From Marchantia polymorpha subsp. ruderalis (Eukaryota; Streptophyta; Marchantiopsida; Marchantiales; Marchantiaceae), in the NCBI GenBank assembly GCA_037833965.1, contig AP031356.1:25752501-25816500 (forward strand): DNA of 64,000 bases, read 5' to 3'. Shown piece after piece: positions 43,813 to 56,178 of the stretch (positions are counted from its first letter, which is position 1; each line of letters opens with the position of its first letter). Position numbers and translations under genes: made by a program. The notes under the pieces were generated by a model. It did not search any database and had not been told where the DNA came from. It was given only the letters and a program-made list of their open reading frames with translations.

Positions 43813-44584
43813 CTAATATGACTTGAACTGCAGCTTTGGGAGAAGTGGTATGCTGTCCCACATCTTAAATTCCGAACAGTTGTGCTCGTCGAGTGAACTC
43901 ACAATGTGAATACACCCTCCTGTACTTGCCTTTTTTCTGTGTGATACTTCCCTCACCCAAATGAAAGTAGTGACAAAAGACCTTATTATTCGCAATCGTC
44001 AGCTTTTGCCCGGGACAGATTCATTCAGCACATCACTATCAAATCCCAAATGGCACGGCGAAAATGCACAGAGTAGCTATTTAATGCAAATTGATTAAAA
44101 CTGTTGATGCCCTTTCAATATACCCCTTACGTTCCGAGCACCAGAACTTGCATCTCTGAAGTTGAAACTTTTATCTCGGGTACTTCCGGATTAAGGTGGG
44201 AGCAAATTTCAGAGAAAGTGGCTCGGTGCTATCACTAAGGATCAGATGGTGAGGACCTAGTTCAGCCGAAATTTGAGCTACTGAATCTGTGAAGATTCAG
44301 TCCAATCTATAGTTCGCCTTTATTTGGAAGCATGTGCACTCAGAGTTTCCAAGACCCATAATATGGTTCTCATCTTTTTAAATTCCCCAAGGTACATATT
44401 CGTATAATTTGAATAATTTGGATTGGGCCTTGTGGTTTTGCAAGCCGACAAACTATCAAACCAAATTTTGTTAAATGTTCGAACGATGCCAATGTTGAAG
44501 TACTGCAGTCTTAGGACTCTACAGAAAGAATGTGATTGTACCCAAGGGCACGCATTTGTGAACTTTTTCCGGGTGAAGGCTCAA

Positions 44585-44697
44585 ACATGTAATATTAGGG
44601 TTGCTTTCATTTAACGTAAGGAGGTAACAGCCACGATCAGACATGAAATATTAGAGTTGCTTTCAGTTGACATAGAGACATAAAAGTCACGATCCTG
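44585..44697. repeat. Diverged tandem duplication, period 56 bp
   Basis: Copy 1 (44585-44640) and copy 2 (44641 to about 44697) both read ACATG-AATATTAG-GTTGCTTTCA and end near CACGATC. About a quarter of positions differ. Confidence 0.75.
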
Positions 44698-44706
44698 GAG
44701 AGGATA

Positions 44707-44745
44707 GTGAGACTATGATATTTTCCCTATATGTCATAGTCTCAC
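44707..44745. repeat. Inverted repeat, 12-bp arms, 15-nt loop
   Basis: Left arm GTGAGACTATGA (44707-44718) and right arm TCATAGTCTCAC (44734-44745) are exactly complementary. It follows directly after the 56-bp duplication. Confidence 0.9.
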
Positions 44746-46198
44746 GTAAAAAAGATTATTTTTTAAAATGCTTATTTGAACTCGAGCTCTACAATTCCTG
44801 ATTGCAAAAAAAAAAGAAGAATTCTATCATATTTTAGTAATTTTAACAATTCGCACCGTAAACAACTTACACTTTATTTTACAAGATTTCAAAGATTTTT
44901 TTTTATTTATATTGCAGAACGAAATGATCCAACAAATGATCATAATTATTTCATAAAGTCATATACATTAATAAACGAATATAATTTCTTCGTCAACATT
45001 TAGATACATGAAAAGCTCTTAACCATGTTCTTTGCATTTGAAGTTTAAAACCTTCAAACTCATTCTTTAAGTTCTCTATTATCATTATTGTACACGATAT
45101 ATTCATTAGCGTTGTAAAAGCAGACGTTAAATCCAAAATAGTCTTTCTTATTTTTATCAACCTCAAATCAGTTGTGCGAACGACAGTTTCTAAACAACAT
45201 TGATCTTCATAGAGAATAGAGCCCGATCGACTGCTAGCAGCCTCGATGTTCATTGCTACGTCCCTATCCACGTAAGGATTCTGTTATCTTCTTTGGATTT
45301 TTTGTTAATGTTTTGCTTTCTTCTGTGTAATTCATACAGTACCTCTGATTTATTTCATTTCTAATTGTAAATTATTGATGAAATCACACAGGTGTAGTTT
45401 GCACCGGCTGACAACTGATGTGAGGTTGTGGATGTTACTGAATAAAATGAAATGATATAAAATAATACACATGATAAATAATTTAGTAATTTGTCCGATA
45501 TATAATATTAAATGTGTGGCTCTAGGCTGAGCTTAGATTTTAGAAAATTAGTTTGGACTCTCTCTTCAGTTATGAAAAAATACAAAATCATCGCTTAGTT
45601 GCATTTTGGAATAAGTTAACAATATTAATGATACTTTTCTTGAATGAGCCGACCTGTTAGTACTCCGGGTTCAAGTTTCTCCCTTGTTTTTAGCCTCTGT
45701 GCTAATAGTGGATTCTCTCCTGGAAATCGGAAGTTCCAAGGAAATAATCTTCAGGAAGGGAATTATTCGCAACTCGTAAGTAACAATAGCTTCGCTGATG
45801 AAATGACTTGCATAAAATTGACTGGATCTTCCTTAAAATGTGACACCAACATTTTATGAAATCATTAATTAGAAGTCATGTAATGATTCGAAGACTTCTG
45901 CTGATGGGTTCAGATTTAATGTATGAGAAGAAATAAAAATAAAGCCCGAAATTAACCAGGCACAGTTGAGAGCTGCAAGTCGATGAGTAATCTACATCGG
46001 TAAGCTGAACGAGTAAGGCTTCAGGTTACGGTGTTCAGCGCTTAAATCTCTGTGAGTATTCCTCCGGGGTGCGGAAAGGATATAGGCACACGGAGGGACC
46101 CACTTTGAGAAATAGTCACCAGGGGCATGATCCTCGAGAGAATTCTGCGCATGATAAAACCCATACTCAATGCGATCGTAACGAGATCCCGTCGAGCC

Positions 46199-46205
46199 TT
46201 ATAAA
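46199..46205 (+). promoter_or_regulatory. TATA box of U2 snRNA gene
   Basis: TTATAAA lies at -30 to -24 relative to the first base of U2, the usual position in plant snRNA genes. The plant upstream sequence element (consensus RTCCCACATCG, near -70) is not clear. At 46157-46167 AACCCATACTC matches only about 6 of 11, while GACCCACTTTG at 46097-46107 matches 8 of 11 but is too far upstream. Confidence 0.65.
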
Positions 46206-46228
46206 CTTCCGAGTTAGGATTGTGAAGT

Positions 46229-46425
46229 ATACCTTTCTCGGCCTTTTGGCTAAGATCAAGTGTAGTATCTGTTCTTATCAGTTTAATATCTGATACGAGG
46301 GTCATCGACCCTCACGATATTAATCTAATTTCTTTCACGGGTGTGGGTCCAAAGGGTCAGCTTGCTGTCTCGGACCCGCCAGTGTCGCCTTGGTATTGCA
46401 CTACCTCCTTGGCCGGCGCAGCCCA
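46229..46425 (+). ncRNA. U2: U2 spliceosomal snRNA
   Basis: The first 65 or so bases match the near-invariant U2 5' domain (ATACCTTTCTCGGCCTTTTG, then GGCTAAGATCAAG, GTGTAGTATCTGTTC and CAGTTTAATATCTGAT), including the GTAGTA branch-point recognition element. Stem-loop IIb is a perfect 7-bp hairpin, GAGGGTC-ATC-GACCCTC (46297-46313), whose sequence differs from the Arabidopsis version but keeps pairing. An Sm-like site AATTTCTTTC is at 46327-46336. Stem III is built on GGGTCC and GGACCC, and stem IV carries the conserved TTGCACTACC. The end is placed at about 46425, giving 197 nt against about 196 in plants. U2 base-pairs with the intron branch point in the spliceosome. Intact stems and a correctly placed TATA box argue for a functional gene rather than a pseudogene. 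Confidence 0.95.
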
Positions 46426-47363
46426 TCTTTCCTCATCAGGAAGACCAATGAATTTTCAAATCGGATCAAGCGTGGTGTGAAATGATGCGACAATTCTACT
46501 CTAATGGGAAAAAAACAGTTGGTTCGAACTACAGCAGTCCCATGGATCAGAAAAAATTGTCTGCCGAAATTAGATGGTACATTTGCTTCTCGAGTTTCTC
46601 CTACTTTGGCACGCTACCATTGACACAACAGAATCGTGTGTAACTGCCGGATAAACAGATAATCGGCATCTCGGCACTGAAGTGGATATGGTGGAATCTC
46701 ACCTGAAGAGTTGAGACGCTCTGCATGGCTGTTGTGCTTAAGGTCATTCCAATTCTCCGGGGAATCCTTGGTCCAGACTGTGGACTCGAGGGGACCGGCG
46801 AGGGAGGGACTGGGGGAATGGCGCACCATGGGATGATTGAGTGGAAGAAATTACGACGGATTAGTAAATTGAACACAGCCAAAAGCGAGTTGTCACGAAG
46901 AAAACATCTGGAGGAATGAATAAGGAGACGGTTGTCCAAAGTCAAGCAGCCATGAAATTCGGGGGCCCGAGCAGAGTTCTATATGCTTCCAGGTACTTGG
47001 AGACACACAAGGGCACTTGGAGCTCTCTCGCCATTGCTGCCTGTCTCTCATCGAAAGATGGTCAAATCTTATTATAATGTACATACTAATCCTCGCATAC
47101 TACTCAGTTTCCTACTAAAAAGCAGTTGTCCAGGTTTTACAAGCTGTATATATGGTCTTATATATTCAGCAACTCATAGTTTAGGTACGTGAATCTGAAG
47201 AACATTCTTAGTGTTGGTTCATTTTTCTGCTCCATTAGGAAACTGACGATGTGGTAACAATTGCAAAATAGCTTTGTAACCGAGAAGTATTTTCATTTGA
47301 CAGACGGATGAATTACAATGCTCGCAACTGTATCAATATACTTGAGGAACAAGAACTGTGTAC

Positions 47364-47412
<49 letters not shown>

Positions 47413-50039
47413 ATAAATAGACACGATACCACAGTCAACATTGAGTAACGAGTCAGGTTCTTATGAAATGCTTCGTGAATGTGAAGTCTGAGAATTGAGA
47501 ACATGAACAAGACGTGAGTTTCATGCACGCTGGCAGCATCCTCCACGAAGTACGTGCACACTTGGGTGCTTGAGCTTCAGTGCTTGGCGCATTTGGTCAT
47601 CACATCGGGCGCTCGATCCGAAGACACCCCGCATGACAGAGGGAGGCCAGCGAGGTTGTCTGGGCATCGCAGCCGCAAGGATTTAGGTCCTCTGCTGCAG
47701 GAGCAGCAGGATCATAAAAAGCGAACAACGTGTCTGAAGACCTGGACCGATCTGCATTGTGGCTGGTGGTATTAAACCGGTGACGTGAGAAATCTTACCG
47801 CTCGTGTGCCTTTCGAAGAGTAAACATATGATAACATTTCGTGCAAAGCCCTATAAATAAATGTTTTTTTATATATATATTCACAAATCATCATGAAGTG
47901 GATACACAAATAACTTCAATAAAAAATTGTGAGCTATATGAAAAACTTACATCATACATATACATTTTACACTGTAAGTTTGTACTCATCAAGTTTTATA
48001 ATTAAATAATGAGAAAATGTTTAATCTCAGATGTTCAATCCATGGGTATTTTAATTTTTGAATACCTGTTATAGTGGCTTGAAAAATAGCATAGATACAA
48101 AGATAACTTATAATTCACCTATGATAATGCACATTTTGATATTAGATTTTGAAACTATCCATATTTTGAATAAATCATTTGTAAAGTTTAGACTATAAGT
48201 TTCAAAACACTGATAATATTTGAATCATGTTCCAAAAAGCGAATGACATGAAAACCCAAGCCACATTCATAATGGTTGCCTCATGGAGATTTCAACTTTC
48301 TTTGAAGTCCTTAAATATAGTGGATATAGTAAATATAGCGCCCTCTGTCAAAGGAGCGACCCGTCCACGATTTCTTCTCCGAGTGTCGCCTAGAATTCGG
48401 GCGCACAACTCAGCGTCGACCTGGAACACCCGTTCCAACAAGTTACCTCCCGCCGAAATTAGACCATTGTCGATCTGGATTCGCCAGTGGCGGCCTCCTC
48501 ACACCGGTTAGAGCGGGTGAACATTGACTTCCCATGTGGACAGCGCAGTTGACAGAATTCCCATTTTTTTTCCTTCTTAGTTTGTGCGAAGAGACTTCAA
48601 CGATCACGTTCTATGCCTTCAGGAACCTACTTGACCAATAGAAGAGAATGAAGGTTGCAACATTCTGAAATAGTGAAGCGGATACAAAAACGCATAGAAG
48701 ACCCAATCAAGCCCAACAAGTTTCAAACCAGGGGTTAAGCTACTGTATAGTCTCACTGAAAAGATACCTCATTCAACAGCAACATTGTCCAAACTTTCAT
48801 TAAAAGAATATACAAACAAATGCACAACATCAAAATATAGAGTCATTGGACGCTGTACACTAATAGCATGTGTTAGATGCTCTCACAGAACATCTAACAC
48901 TCCTTGTAGAATGATGTAAAAATATTGAAAACAGTACATTACCTTGGTTAGAGAATATTGAAATAACCCAACTTTGAGTGTAAGTACATAGCTCTATATA
49001 ATATTAAACCTAGAGTGACCCTATCGAACAACATTTGATGATAATTTTAAGAAGCTACACTGTATACCTGATCATGGGGTTGGTGCAATCTGCGGACGCA
49101 TGTCACAGGTTCCGCCAGGACTACAGTCGAGATTCATACCTCACAAAACGCAGAGGCTTGAGGTGTGTTGAACATGTAAAATACCACAATTTGGTGTCTG
49201 CCTTCGCGTCCCTATCTGCCGCTGGTTCTCATCTGGTATGGTTCGATGACCTGTTGTGCTTAATGAGTTTACCACCTTGCGTCCCCATACGCGGCGAGTC
49301 CAAATGATTACCTGAGCTGTCAAAATCCATACCTGTGAACGTGGATGGAAGTCTTCCCATATTCCTTGGTCGGGTGCAAGCATTTCTCAGATCTGTAGCG
49401 TGAAACATCCAGCTCGCAAATTTCTGTGGGAGCCTGATGAAAATCTGGCCCTCAAATCACTCAAACTGAATGCAGTAAGAATCATTCCTCCTCATGCTCT
49501 GGAATGCTGGATGCTCAGGTTTTCCTTTGGGGTGTGCATTGCTGGAAATGATCGGATTTTGTTTGTCCTCCGACAATGAGTCAACTGAAGCTCGATTCAT
49601 TCGCAAGAGCTTGCTACCCGTCACAATTGAAGGTGAGACTTGAGCTTGACTTGGATAAGAAAATCACTTGCAAAACTGAATCCTCAGGCTCTGTGCGATT
49701 CTGATGTCGCTCTCCACCGCCAGTCAGTGAAGCAACCTATTCGGCAAGTAGAATAATCGCAGGGCTGATGAACCAAATTCTTTATACACATTTATACAAC
49801 ATCCTAAAATTACATCGTTCGCTCTAGAACTGAGCACTGACCGTCGAAGTCTCTACGTGAGGGAACGAGTTGTCCACTGAAATAGCTTTTCAGAGAATGC
49901 CATATTTCACGTGATGCCCACTCTGCCCTGTTTTCGATCTCTCGGTCGTCAAATCTACTTTCAGGACGCTTCTTCGGCTCTCTGTGTCCGAGTGGTTGTA
50001 GCCTCTGTGGATCCTTCAATTTCATAAGTTCGGAGATCG
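46426..50039. other. Intergenic, AT-rich in the middle
   Basis: Contains a long (TA)n run, an AT-rich block from about 47850 to 48230, and a 10-bp inverted repeat at 48870-48900 (GTGTTAGATG / CATCTAACAC, 11-nt spacer). Part of 49500-50039 is probably the 3' UTR of the BTB gene on the - strand. A - strand frame of 71 codons just below the BTB stop (49810-50025) has no recognised domain. No gene called. Confidence 0.5.
47373..47409. repeat. (TA)n microsatellite
   Basis: About 37 bases of uninterrupted alternating T and A, preceded by a short TGTGTG stretch. Confidence 0.95.
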
Positions 50040-51653
50040 CTATCGGAAATCAGCATACACATAATCGGACAGTTGACATTTTCTTAAAGTCTGCCTATCA
50101 AGAGCTCGCTGGATCACAGAAGGGGAAATCAGGCCCCAGGGCTTCAACAAATTAGTCAGCAGAGCTGGATGTATAATGTCGAGGTCGACAAATGGAAGAA
50201 AGAACCGCTCGAATTTCGCTAGTTTACAGATGTTTTTCAGAATTTTCCTAATGGTTTGCGCTTGCATTATCCTCCGCCTGTCCTTACGCAGTAATCGGAA
50301 GCATTCTTCCCTCTCGGAGTCTGAGCAGTTATCAGAATGCAGAGGTTTCGCATATTCGGCCTTGCTGAAGAAGATAGAAACGAATTTGATCGCCACTTCC
50401 GGTAGCACTTCGGTGCTCCAGCTCGGGTCCCACATACACCATCTGACGATACTTCTCAGCCGATGATATTCCTCCAGTCTGTAGGTGACGTCGATCGGGG
50501 CGAGTCGATTTTTCTTTCGTCGTGTTTTCCTGAGAAAATAGATGAAATCTTCCTGCGAAAGCTCTCTAATGTGATCGCTGTCCATCCATCCGCGGTCGAT
50601 GATGCGCACTAAAGCAGTGGCCACTCTTTCCACATTCCGAATGTGATCCTGGCAGTTGACAACGCTGCGAGAGAGGAAATCGTAAGGGAAGTTGCGAAGT
50701 TCAGCCAGGCGGAACACGCTCAGTTCAATGTCGGTCGGATCGGCCGTCGACTTGCGCGCGTCTTCCATCGCGAAGCTCCACAAGAACTTCTCCAGCAGAG
50801 AAATCTTCAGGTGTCGAGCTAGGCATATCGCTTCTAACCCTGCACTCCAGCGCTTTCGGTCGCCCAAGCTCTGCATGAACATCCTCGGCGAGCCCGTGTG
50901 CAGGTAGTCCAGAAGGATGTCCAGCACCTCCGTGCTCACGTTCAATGTGACCTTCTCTCTGAAGGTCTGACCTCCGGCACTGGCCCCCTTGCATCCGAAT
51001 AACCTTCCCAGGACGGGGCACATCGCAGACAACCAGAGGCGACTGGCGGGCACCAGCACGCCATTGGAGCTGCGTATGAGAACGTCGCTGTGCCGAGGGA
51101 TCTTCGATATTCGGGCCAGAGTTTCCAGAATCTCTGCCTTTCCTTTCTCCTCGTCGTCGCGTATGCAAGCGAGGTTCAGTCCGTGCTCGCCTTCCCATTC
51201 TAAAATACGCCAGAACATGTTTTCCAGTCGAGGAAGATGGAGGCGCTTGGCGGCACCGATCACATCGCGGCTCAGCCTTCGAATGAATTTCGACTCCAGC
51301 CGCTGCAAGAAAGCTCCAGGCGATCCAGTGTGCAAGAATTCCAGCACGATGAGCATCGCTCCCGGGCTGATGGTGGGCAGAGAGATGACCGAGAGCCCGG
51401 ACTCTGTCACCGAGGAATTCGTAATAATTCGCTCGAGCTCGGCAGATCGGGCACTCAACCACAGCCGACTGCCAAACTTGCGCACACCATTTTTACAGAC
51501 AATGATCAGATCACTGTATTTTCGGTTGTTGTTCATCCTCGACAGGGCCTCCAGCACGGCCTCCTGTCCAGTCTTGTCGAAATCTCCGTCCGAGTGACGA
51601 GTCAACTCATGTTGCACTCTGAGATTCATTCCCTCGGAGAATTCATTCCCCAT
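50040..51653 (-). CDS. Tandem BTB/POZ domain protein with C-terminal helical region
   Basis: Single-exon gene of 537 aa. The frame is open a few codons further upstream but the first ATG is at 51653 (minus strand), with an in-frame stop shortly before it. BTB domains are protein-interaction folds, often substrate adaptors for CUL3 ubiquitin ligases. Two copies are visible: about residues 46-147 (RKYSDLIIVCKNGVRKFGSR, RLWLSARS, LEFLHTGSPG) and about 188-295 (RHSDVLIRSSNGVLVPASR, RLWLSAMCPVL, LDYLHTGSPR). Both share the signature SRLWLSA...L...LHTGSP, so they probably arose by internal duplication. Residues 305-380 look like a BACK-type helical region (FPYDFLSRSVV, then DFIYFLRK). The last 150 residues are basic and helical, ending in a possible leucine-rich stretch (LLTNLLKPWGLISPSV). 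No NPH3 or ankyrin signature is seen, so it is not a typical phototropin- or NPR1-type BTB protein. Target unknown. Confidence 0.85.
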   Translation of the reverse strand: MGNEFSEGMNLRVQHELTRHSDGDFDKTGQEAVLEALSRMNNNRKYSDLIIVCKNGVRKFGSRLWLSARSAELERIITNSSVTESGLSVISLPTISPGAMLIVLEFLHTGSPGAFLQRLESKFIRRLSRDVIGAAKRLHLPRLENMFWRILEWEGEHGLNLACIRDDEEKGKAEILETLARISKIPRHSDVLIRSSNGVLVPASRLWLSAMCPVLGRLFGCKGASAGGQTFREKVTLNVSTEVLDILLDYLHTGSPRMFMQSLGDRKRWSAGLEAICLARHLKISLLEKFLWSFAMEDARKSTADPTDIELSVFRLAELRNFPYDFLSRSVVNCQDHIRNVERVATALVRIIDRGWMDSDHIRELSQEDFIYFLRKTRRKKNRLAPIDVTYRLEEYHRLRSIVRWCMWDPSWSTEVLPEVAIKFVSIFFSKAEYAKPLHSDNCSDSEREECFRLLRKDRRRIMQAQTIRKILKNICKLAKFERFFLPFVDLDIIHPALLTNLLKPWGLISPSVIQRALDRQTLRKCQLSDYVYADFR

Positions 51654-54600
51654 GTTCGACACTCCTCTCCCTTAACGGATTCGGCAGAATGCACATCAGA
51701 CCGGCCGAGGTCCACGAATGGAGGGAGTCGGTCGATGGAGTGTCACACAGCGGGATGGAAAGGCTGTCTGAACCACACCGAACCAGATCCAAGCCCCAGC
51801 TGCAGTCCTCCTCTCTTCTACGCACAGTCGCAGCCCACAACCCGCCATGACATCGAGCGCAGTCTCTGGTCTCAACCGAGTCTACAGAGAAAGCACTCCG
51901 TCTCTCCCAAAGGCCGGCGGCTAGTCTCCATTCCCACATCATCGTAACGTAACCACTACCTTGCACGAAGCCATCCAGCCTCCTCACAGTCACACGTCCG
52001 CAGTCACCGAGACGGAACGACACACCGAGAGAGAAAGTCTCCTAACCGTGACAAGTACTCGTGCACGCTCACGAAACAGAGCAATACCATCATGCATTAT
52101 TATTATCCTTGCGGTGTTGTTGTTGTGTTATGGATTCCATCATACTCCACATCCTTCCTTCCTTGTGTGAGAATAGCCACTGCCGGCAGCTTGGCTGGCG
52201 TCTTTCCAAGGCGGTAAAAGCTGTTCTCCTCTAACTAAAGTTACAGAGTTAGAACGGGAATGGTAAATCGCCTGTTTCGTCGCCGACATGTCAACCACAC
52301 CACACGCCGCTTATTTTTGCTTCACGATCGTTGCATCAACCTCGCAGGGCAGGGCAAGTTTAGCAGCGAGAGGATACGATATACGAGCTACTGTAGGTTT
52401 CTGATCCCTCAACCGCGCGATGGCCACGTTGTTTCAATCTTTGTCGATGAGAAGGACAAAGTTCACATCGTACAGCATCATTTCCACTGCAGACAGCAGC
52501 AGCAGCAGCCGTGCCGAAAGCTTGCTCGCCTGCTGCTCGCAGCATTCGACACTTTTCTTTCCCTCTTCACGATCGACGACGCTCGTCGGAATTCATGAGC
52601 CGTTTCCAGTTTGTGCAAATGTCGGATCATCTCTGGATTTGGGGCATCCGAAATGGAGGCTTCTGAACCGGTCGGTTCCAGTTTCCCTTTTCGGCATTAC
52701 TGACTGTTCGTCTCGGCCTCCTTCATCGCTGCCCCATGATCTTCATCTCTGAAAAGAACACATCCTTTACTTTCTAACGAAAGTCGTACAGTAAAACCCT
52801 CCAAAGTGCAGATTCTGCACAGTGCATGCTTTGATTTCTCATGATTGATATCATTACCGAGCTGATCCACGACATTTGCCAGACACGATTGCTCTTCCAG
52901 CTGCGTACGAATTTGCTGGCTGTTTTCTACACGGGGATGGACCGTCTTCTACCTTCTACGTACGTACATGTCCTGAAATGGGTAGGTCTTATATCTCCAA
53001 AATTTCATGTCCACTCTCAAGCCGGAATGTGAGTTATCATCTATCAGAGCGCATTTCGACAAGTGCGCTCTGGCTCTGGGATTCTGATTCTGCCGACAAC
53101 AACACGTCGGCCATTTGAGTATGGGTGTGGACAATTCGCCCTCTCGAATTGTGGACACGTACGATCTCTAATGGCCCTCTTCACCGACTTTCATGGGTTG
53201 ATGTATTGGTGGAATAAAGACAAGCGGAAGACCCTTGAAGAAGGGAGCGGCTCCCAGACGCGTAGTTGGTCCACGTGTGGGAGGGTGACAAATGTTCACC
53301 TCGAAGGTCCACGTGCTTGGTTTCCAACATTCCGATTATAAGCGAGACCCAAGTGATGTAGCAAAGTGGATGTGAGGAAGACCCCATCGAGTCAAGGAAC
53401 CATTCTGCAGAGATGAGCACATGCGGTGCCAAACGCGAGACCATCATCATATTAGAGTTCCTCCTTCTGGTCCCACGGAAGCTATTTTGTGCAGACACTA
53501 GAGCCTTGTGCGCAGTCAAGCATTCCAGAAATAGTGACCTTCCACGTTTTCCCAAGTGGTTGGTGATCACTCGAAAGCGTATCGAGATGTCCAATTTTTT
53601 TCTCACCGGCATGACGTTTTTCGATGTTCTGATTTTGAAGAGCTGTCCACACTTCTGACCTTACAGAATATGTCCCCTATGAAACTTCAGGCTTATATAC
53701 ATGCAGCTCCACATAATTTTTTTTGTAATGATACTTCTTTGGCCTAGCCCTTGTCACTTCCGTAGTCCCATCCATGTCTGACTTGATGGCGTAATATCTG
53801 CTATATTACTTGGTTCCCAAGTTTGTAGAATCCTGGACCTTCAGGTGCCCACTGGAGCAAGACTTATTCTTTACGAGCTCTCCTGCCGTCCCCTTGGTGG
53901 ACTATCATAACCGTTATGGCTTCTATTCATATACCATAAGAAATAATCGGGATAGGGGGCACGGTAGTGATGGGGAGAGTAACTTAGTAGCCTTTGGCCA
54001 AAAGGCATTTCCCTCTTCTTCTTTGGCTTCAAACTCAAAGAGAACTTTTAGAGTTTTGATTCCACAGCACTCTTCATCCACTAAGACCGTTGTATCAAGT
54101 GCATGGGGGAATATAAGTCTAATTGGAAGTGGCTTCGCCTCGTCTTGTACTATCGATCATATAACATCATAACATAACTATAGCATCATGAAAGTTGCTC
54201 ATCGATATGCCCTTTTTCTCACTCAAATTACACTCATCAAAATTAATCAAAACACTCGAAGATTACATTCAAATCTTTTGTAGCTTCGATATCTGATTGT
54301 AGAATGTAAGGTGAGGCTTATCACTCATAGTGTTGATCCGTTTGTCTCTCCTCTTAGAGAGTTCCTGCTTACTTGATAATGTGATGAGGTGAAAGAGCTG
54401 TATAAAATCTCTTTCATTTTATAGTTAATGAGAGACTTCTTCCAAAACCTGCCAATTCCCTTCGTCTCTTCTCTTCCACCAATGCTTCACATTCATTCTT
54501 GGCAATGTAAGTATGAATCCATACACTTTCTATGAGATCTTGTAGCACAGTGATTTTTTGATAGCATGACAAATCTTTATATTTTATAAGACATTATTCT

Positions 54601-56121
54601 CTGGCTATCTTTCCATTGTAGTAAAATCATTTGACCATGAACTTAGAAAAAAATTTTGCATTTCAAACTTCTGTCAAGCTCCTCAAATCTTAGCCTTATG
54701 CATATAAGTTCAACCAATATCATTGCATATGCACCGCAAAAATCGTCCACACGTTTTCTCATGTGTGGATGTTTTTCATGTCTTATTTACCAAGAATGAT
54801 GTGAATAATCACTCTAAAGTCTTGATTGATGTCTTAAATGACTACTTTTACTTCCTTCCAAAAATAAGTAGTTGTACATAAGAAATACTTATATGAGATT
54901 AATACTTATTCCTAAATGATTACTCTAAAATTCCTAATCTTTTTGCTCTAGCGTTGCAACTTGACCTTTAGCTTCTTCATTATACACATGATGTCATTGA
55001 CGGATGAACCCCCCTTCATGTTGAAGCATGAATATTTCAAGTTGTAATGCGATTCCTTGTCATAGACGATGGAGAATAGAAGTAACAACAAAGAAATATC
55101 TTTTTATTATAAAATCTTCTCTCTTTTCTCATTTTTAATTCCTTAAATTATCATTTCATGCACTAGGGAAATTCAACCGCGATAAAATGTACTAGGAGGT
55201 TTATTGTCATATACAAATCCTAGGGTTAAATACTTCCAGCACCGGCCATCTTTCTAACTATCTTTAGCTAAGATCTAAGATTAGCTAAGATTAGGTAAAA
55301 TCGGAGTTAATCTCAACATGACTATGTTGAATGTTTCAGACTGACATATGGTCATTTAGTTATGATTATTATTTTCAATTTAAATTTTGATTCATTTAAA
55401 TCAGTAAATTTTTTTCCTGAGAGCAGTGTCATATTAAAAAATAAAAATTTTCTACAATATTTATGTTATAATTTTTTTTCTATCAAAGGTATTGTTATAA
55501 CTTTAAAAAACATTTTGAAATAATTTTTAAAATTAATATTTGTGTTGTATCACAAGTACGAATACCATCACACATTTTTAATACTAAATACATACTTTAG
55601 TAAGAGTAGTGAAAGATATGCTCTGCGGATGAATCCTCATAGATTTTTTTAAAAAATTTATGCTATTTTACTTTTTAGTTTGGTTTTTCAAAATTTACGA
55701 TGCGAATATCTATTCTCTTATGGTGACCATCTTAGTTTCTGAAAAGCAATATAATGCATTCAAAAGTCTTGACAATTATACATTAAAAAAAATCGAGTAG
55801 TATGACACCAAAATTTATACATGAAAGGGTGGTCATTGTATGATTTTGGATGAGCACCTGTGGTCACAATTAACATAACTTTTACACGTACGTCTCTTTT
55901 CGTGCATTAATGGGTGTTCATTTTAGTTGAGAACTTTTGGCCACATTTGAATTGGCGATATTCCGGGTTGAGGAGGTCAAAAAGAACATTTGGAACTAGG
56001 CGTTACCCGTCCCTCCAGGCCCAGATGGTACTCGCGCCCAGATTGTACTCGGCTCTGCTTGTCTGACGTGGTTACGGTTCGGTCTGTAACCATGGTTCAG
56101 ATGTATGCGAATCCACCGAGT

Positions 56122-56178
56122 TCTAGTTCTGATATCGCTCGCGTTAAGACTCTTAACGCGAGCGATATCAGAACTAGA
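56122..56178. repeat. Perfect palindrome, 27-bp arms, 3-nt centre
   Basis: The left arm 56122-56148 contains GATATCGCTCGCGTTAAG and the right arm 56152-56178 is its exact reverse complement (CTTAACGCGAGCGATATC and onward). The centre is ACT. Such long perfect symmetry is most unlikely by chance. The sequence would form a hairpin if transcribed. Confidence 0.97.

Larger units (their letters stand above)
43147..46228. other. Intergenic between DEG15 and U2 snRNA gene
   Basis: The beginning should be the DEG15 3' UTR. The remainder has no recognisable gene; it holds two hairpin-forming inverted repeats and a short diverged duplication, listed separately. From about 44740 to 45640 it is AT-rich. 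Confidence 0.5.

Noticed and set aside
48870-48900. 10-bp inverted repeat with 11-nt spacer
   Set aside because: Short arms and larger loop; could arise by chance in 64 kb, so it is only mentioned within the intergenic entry.
49810-50025. 71-codon - strand frame just after the BTB stop
   Set aside because: No domain and no splice signals linking it to the BTB frame; more likely 3' UTR.
50725-51947. Long frames overlapping the BTB gene (245 codons on -, 202 and 236 on +)
   Set aside because: They are shadows of the BTB reading frame, which has the clear domain content.
51643-52023. 126-codon - strand frame overlapping the BTB start
   Set aside because: No recognisable domain; it overlaps the BTB ATG in another frame and probably lies in the leader.
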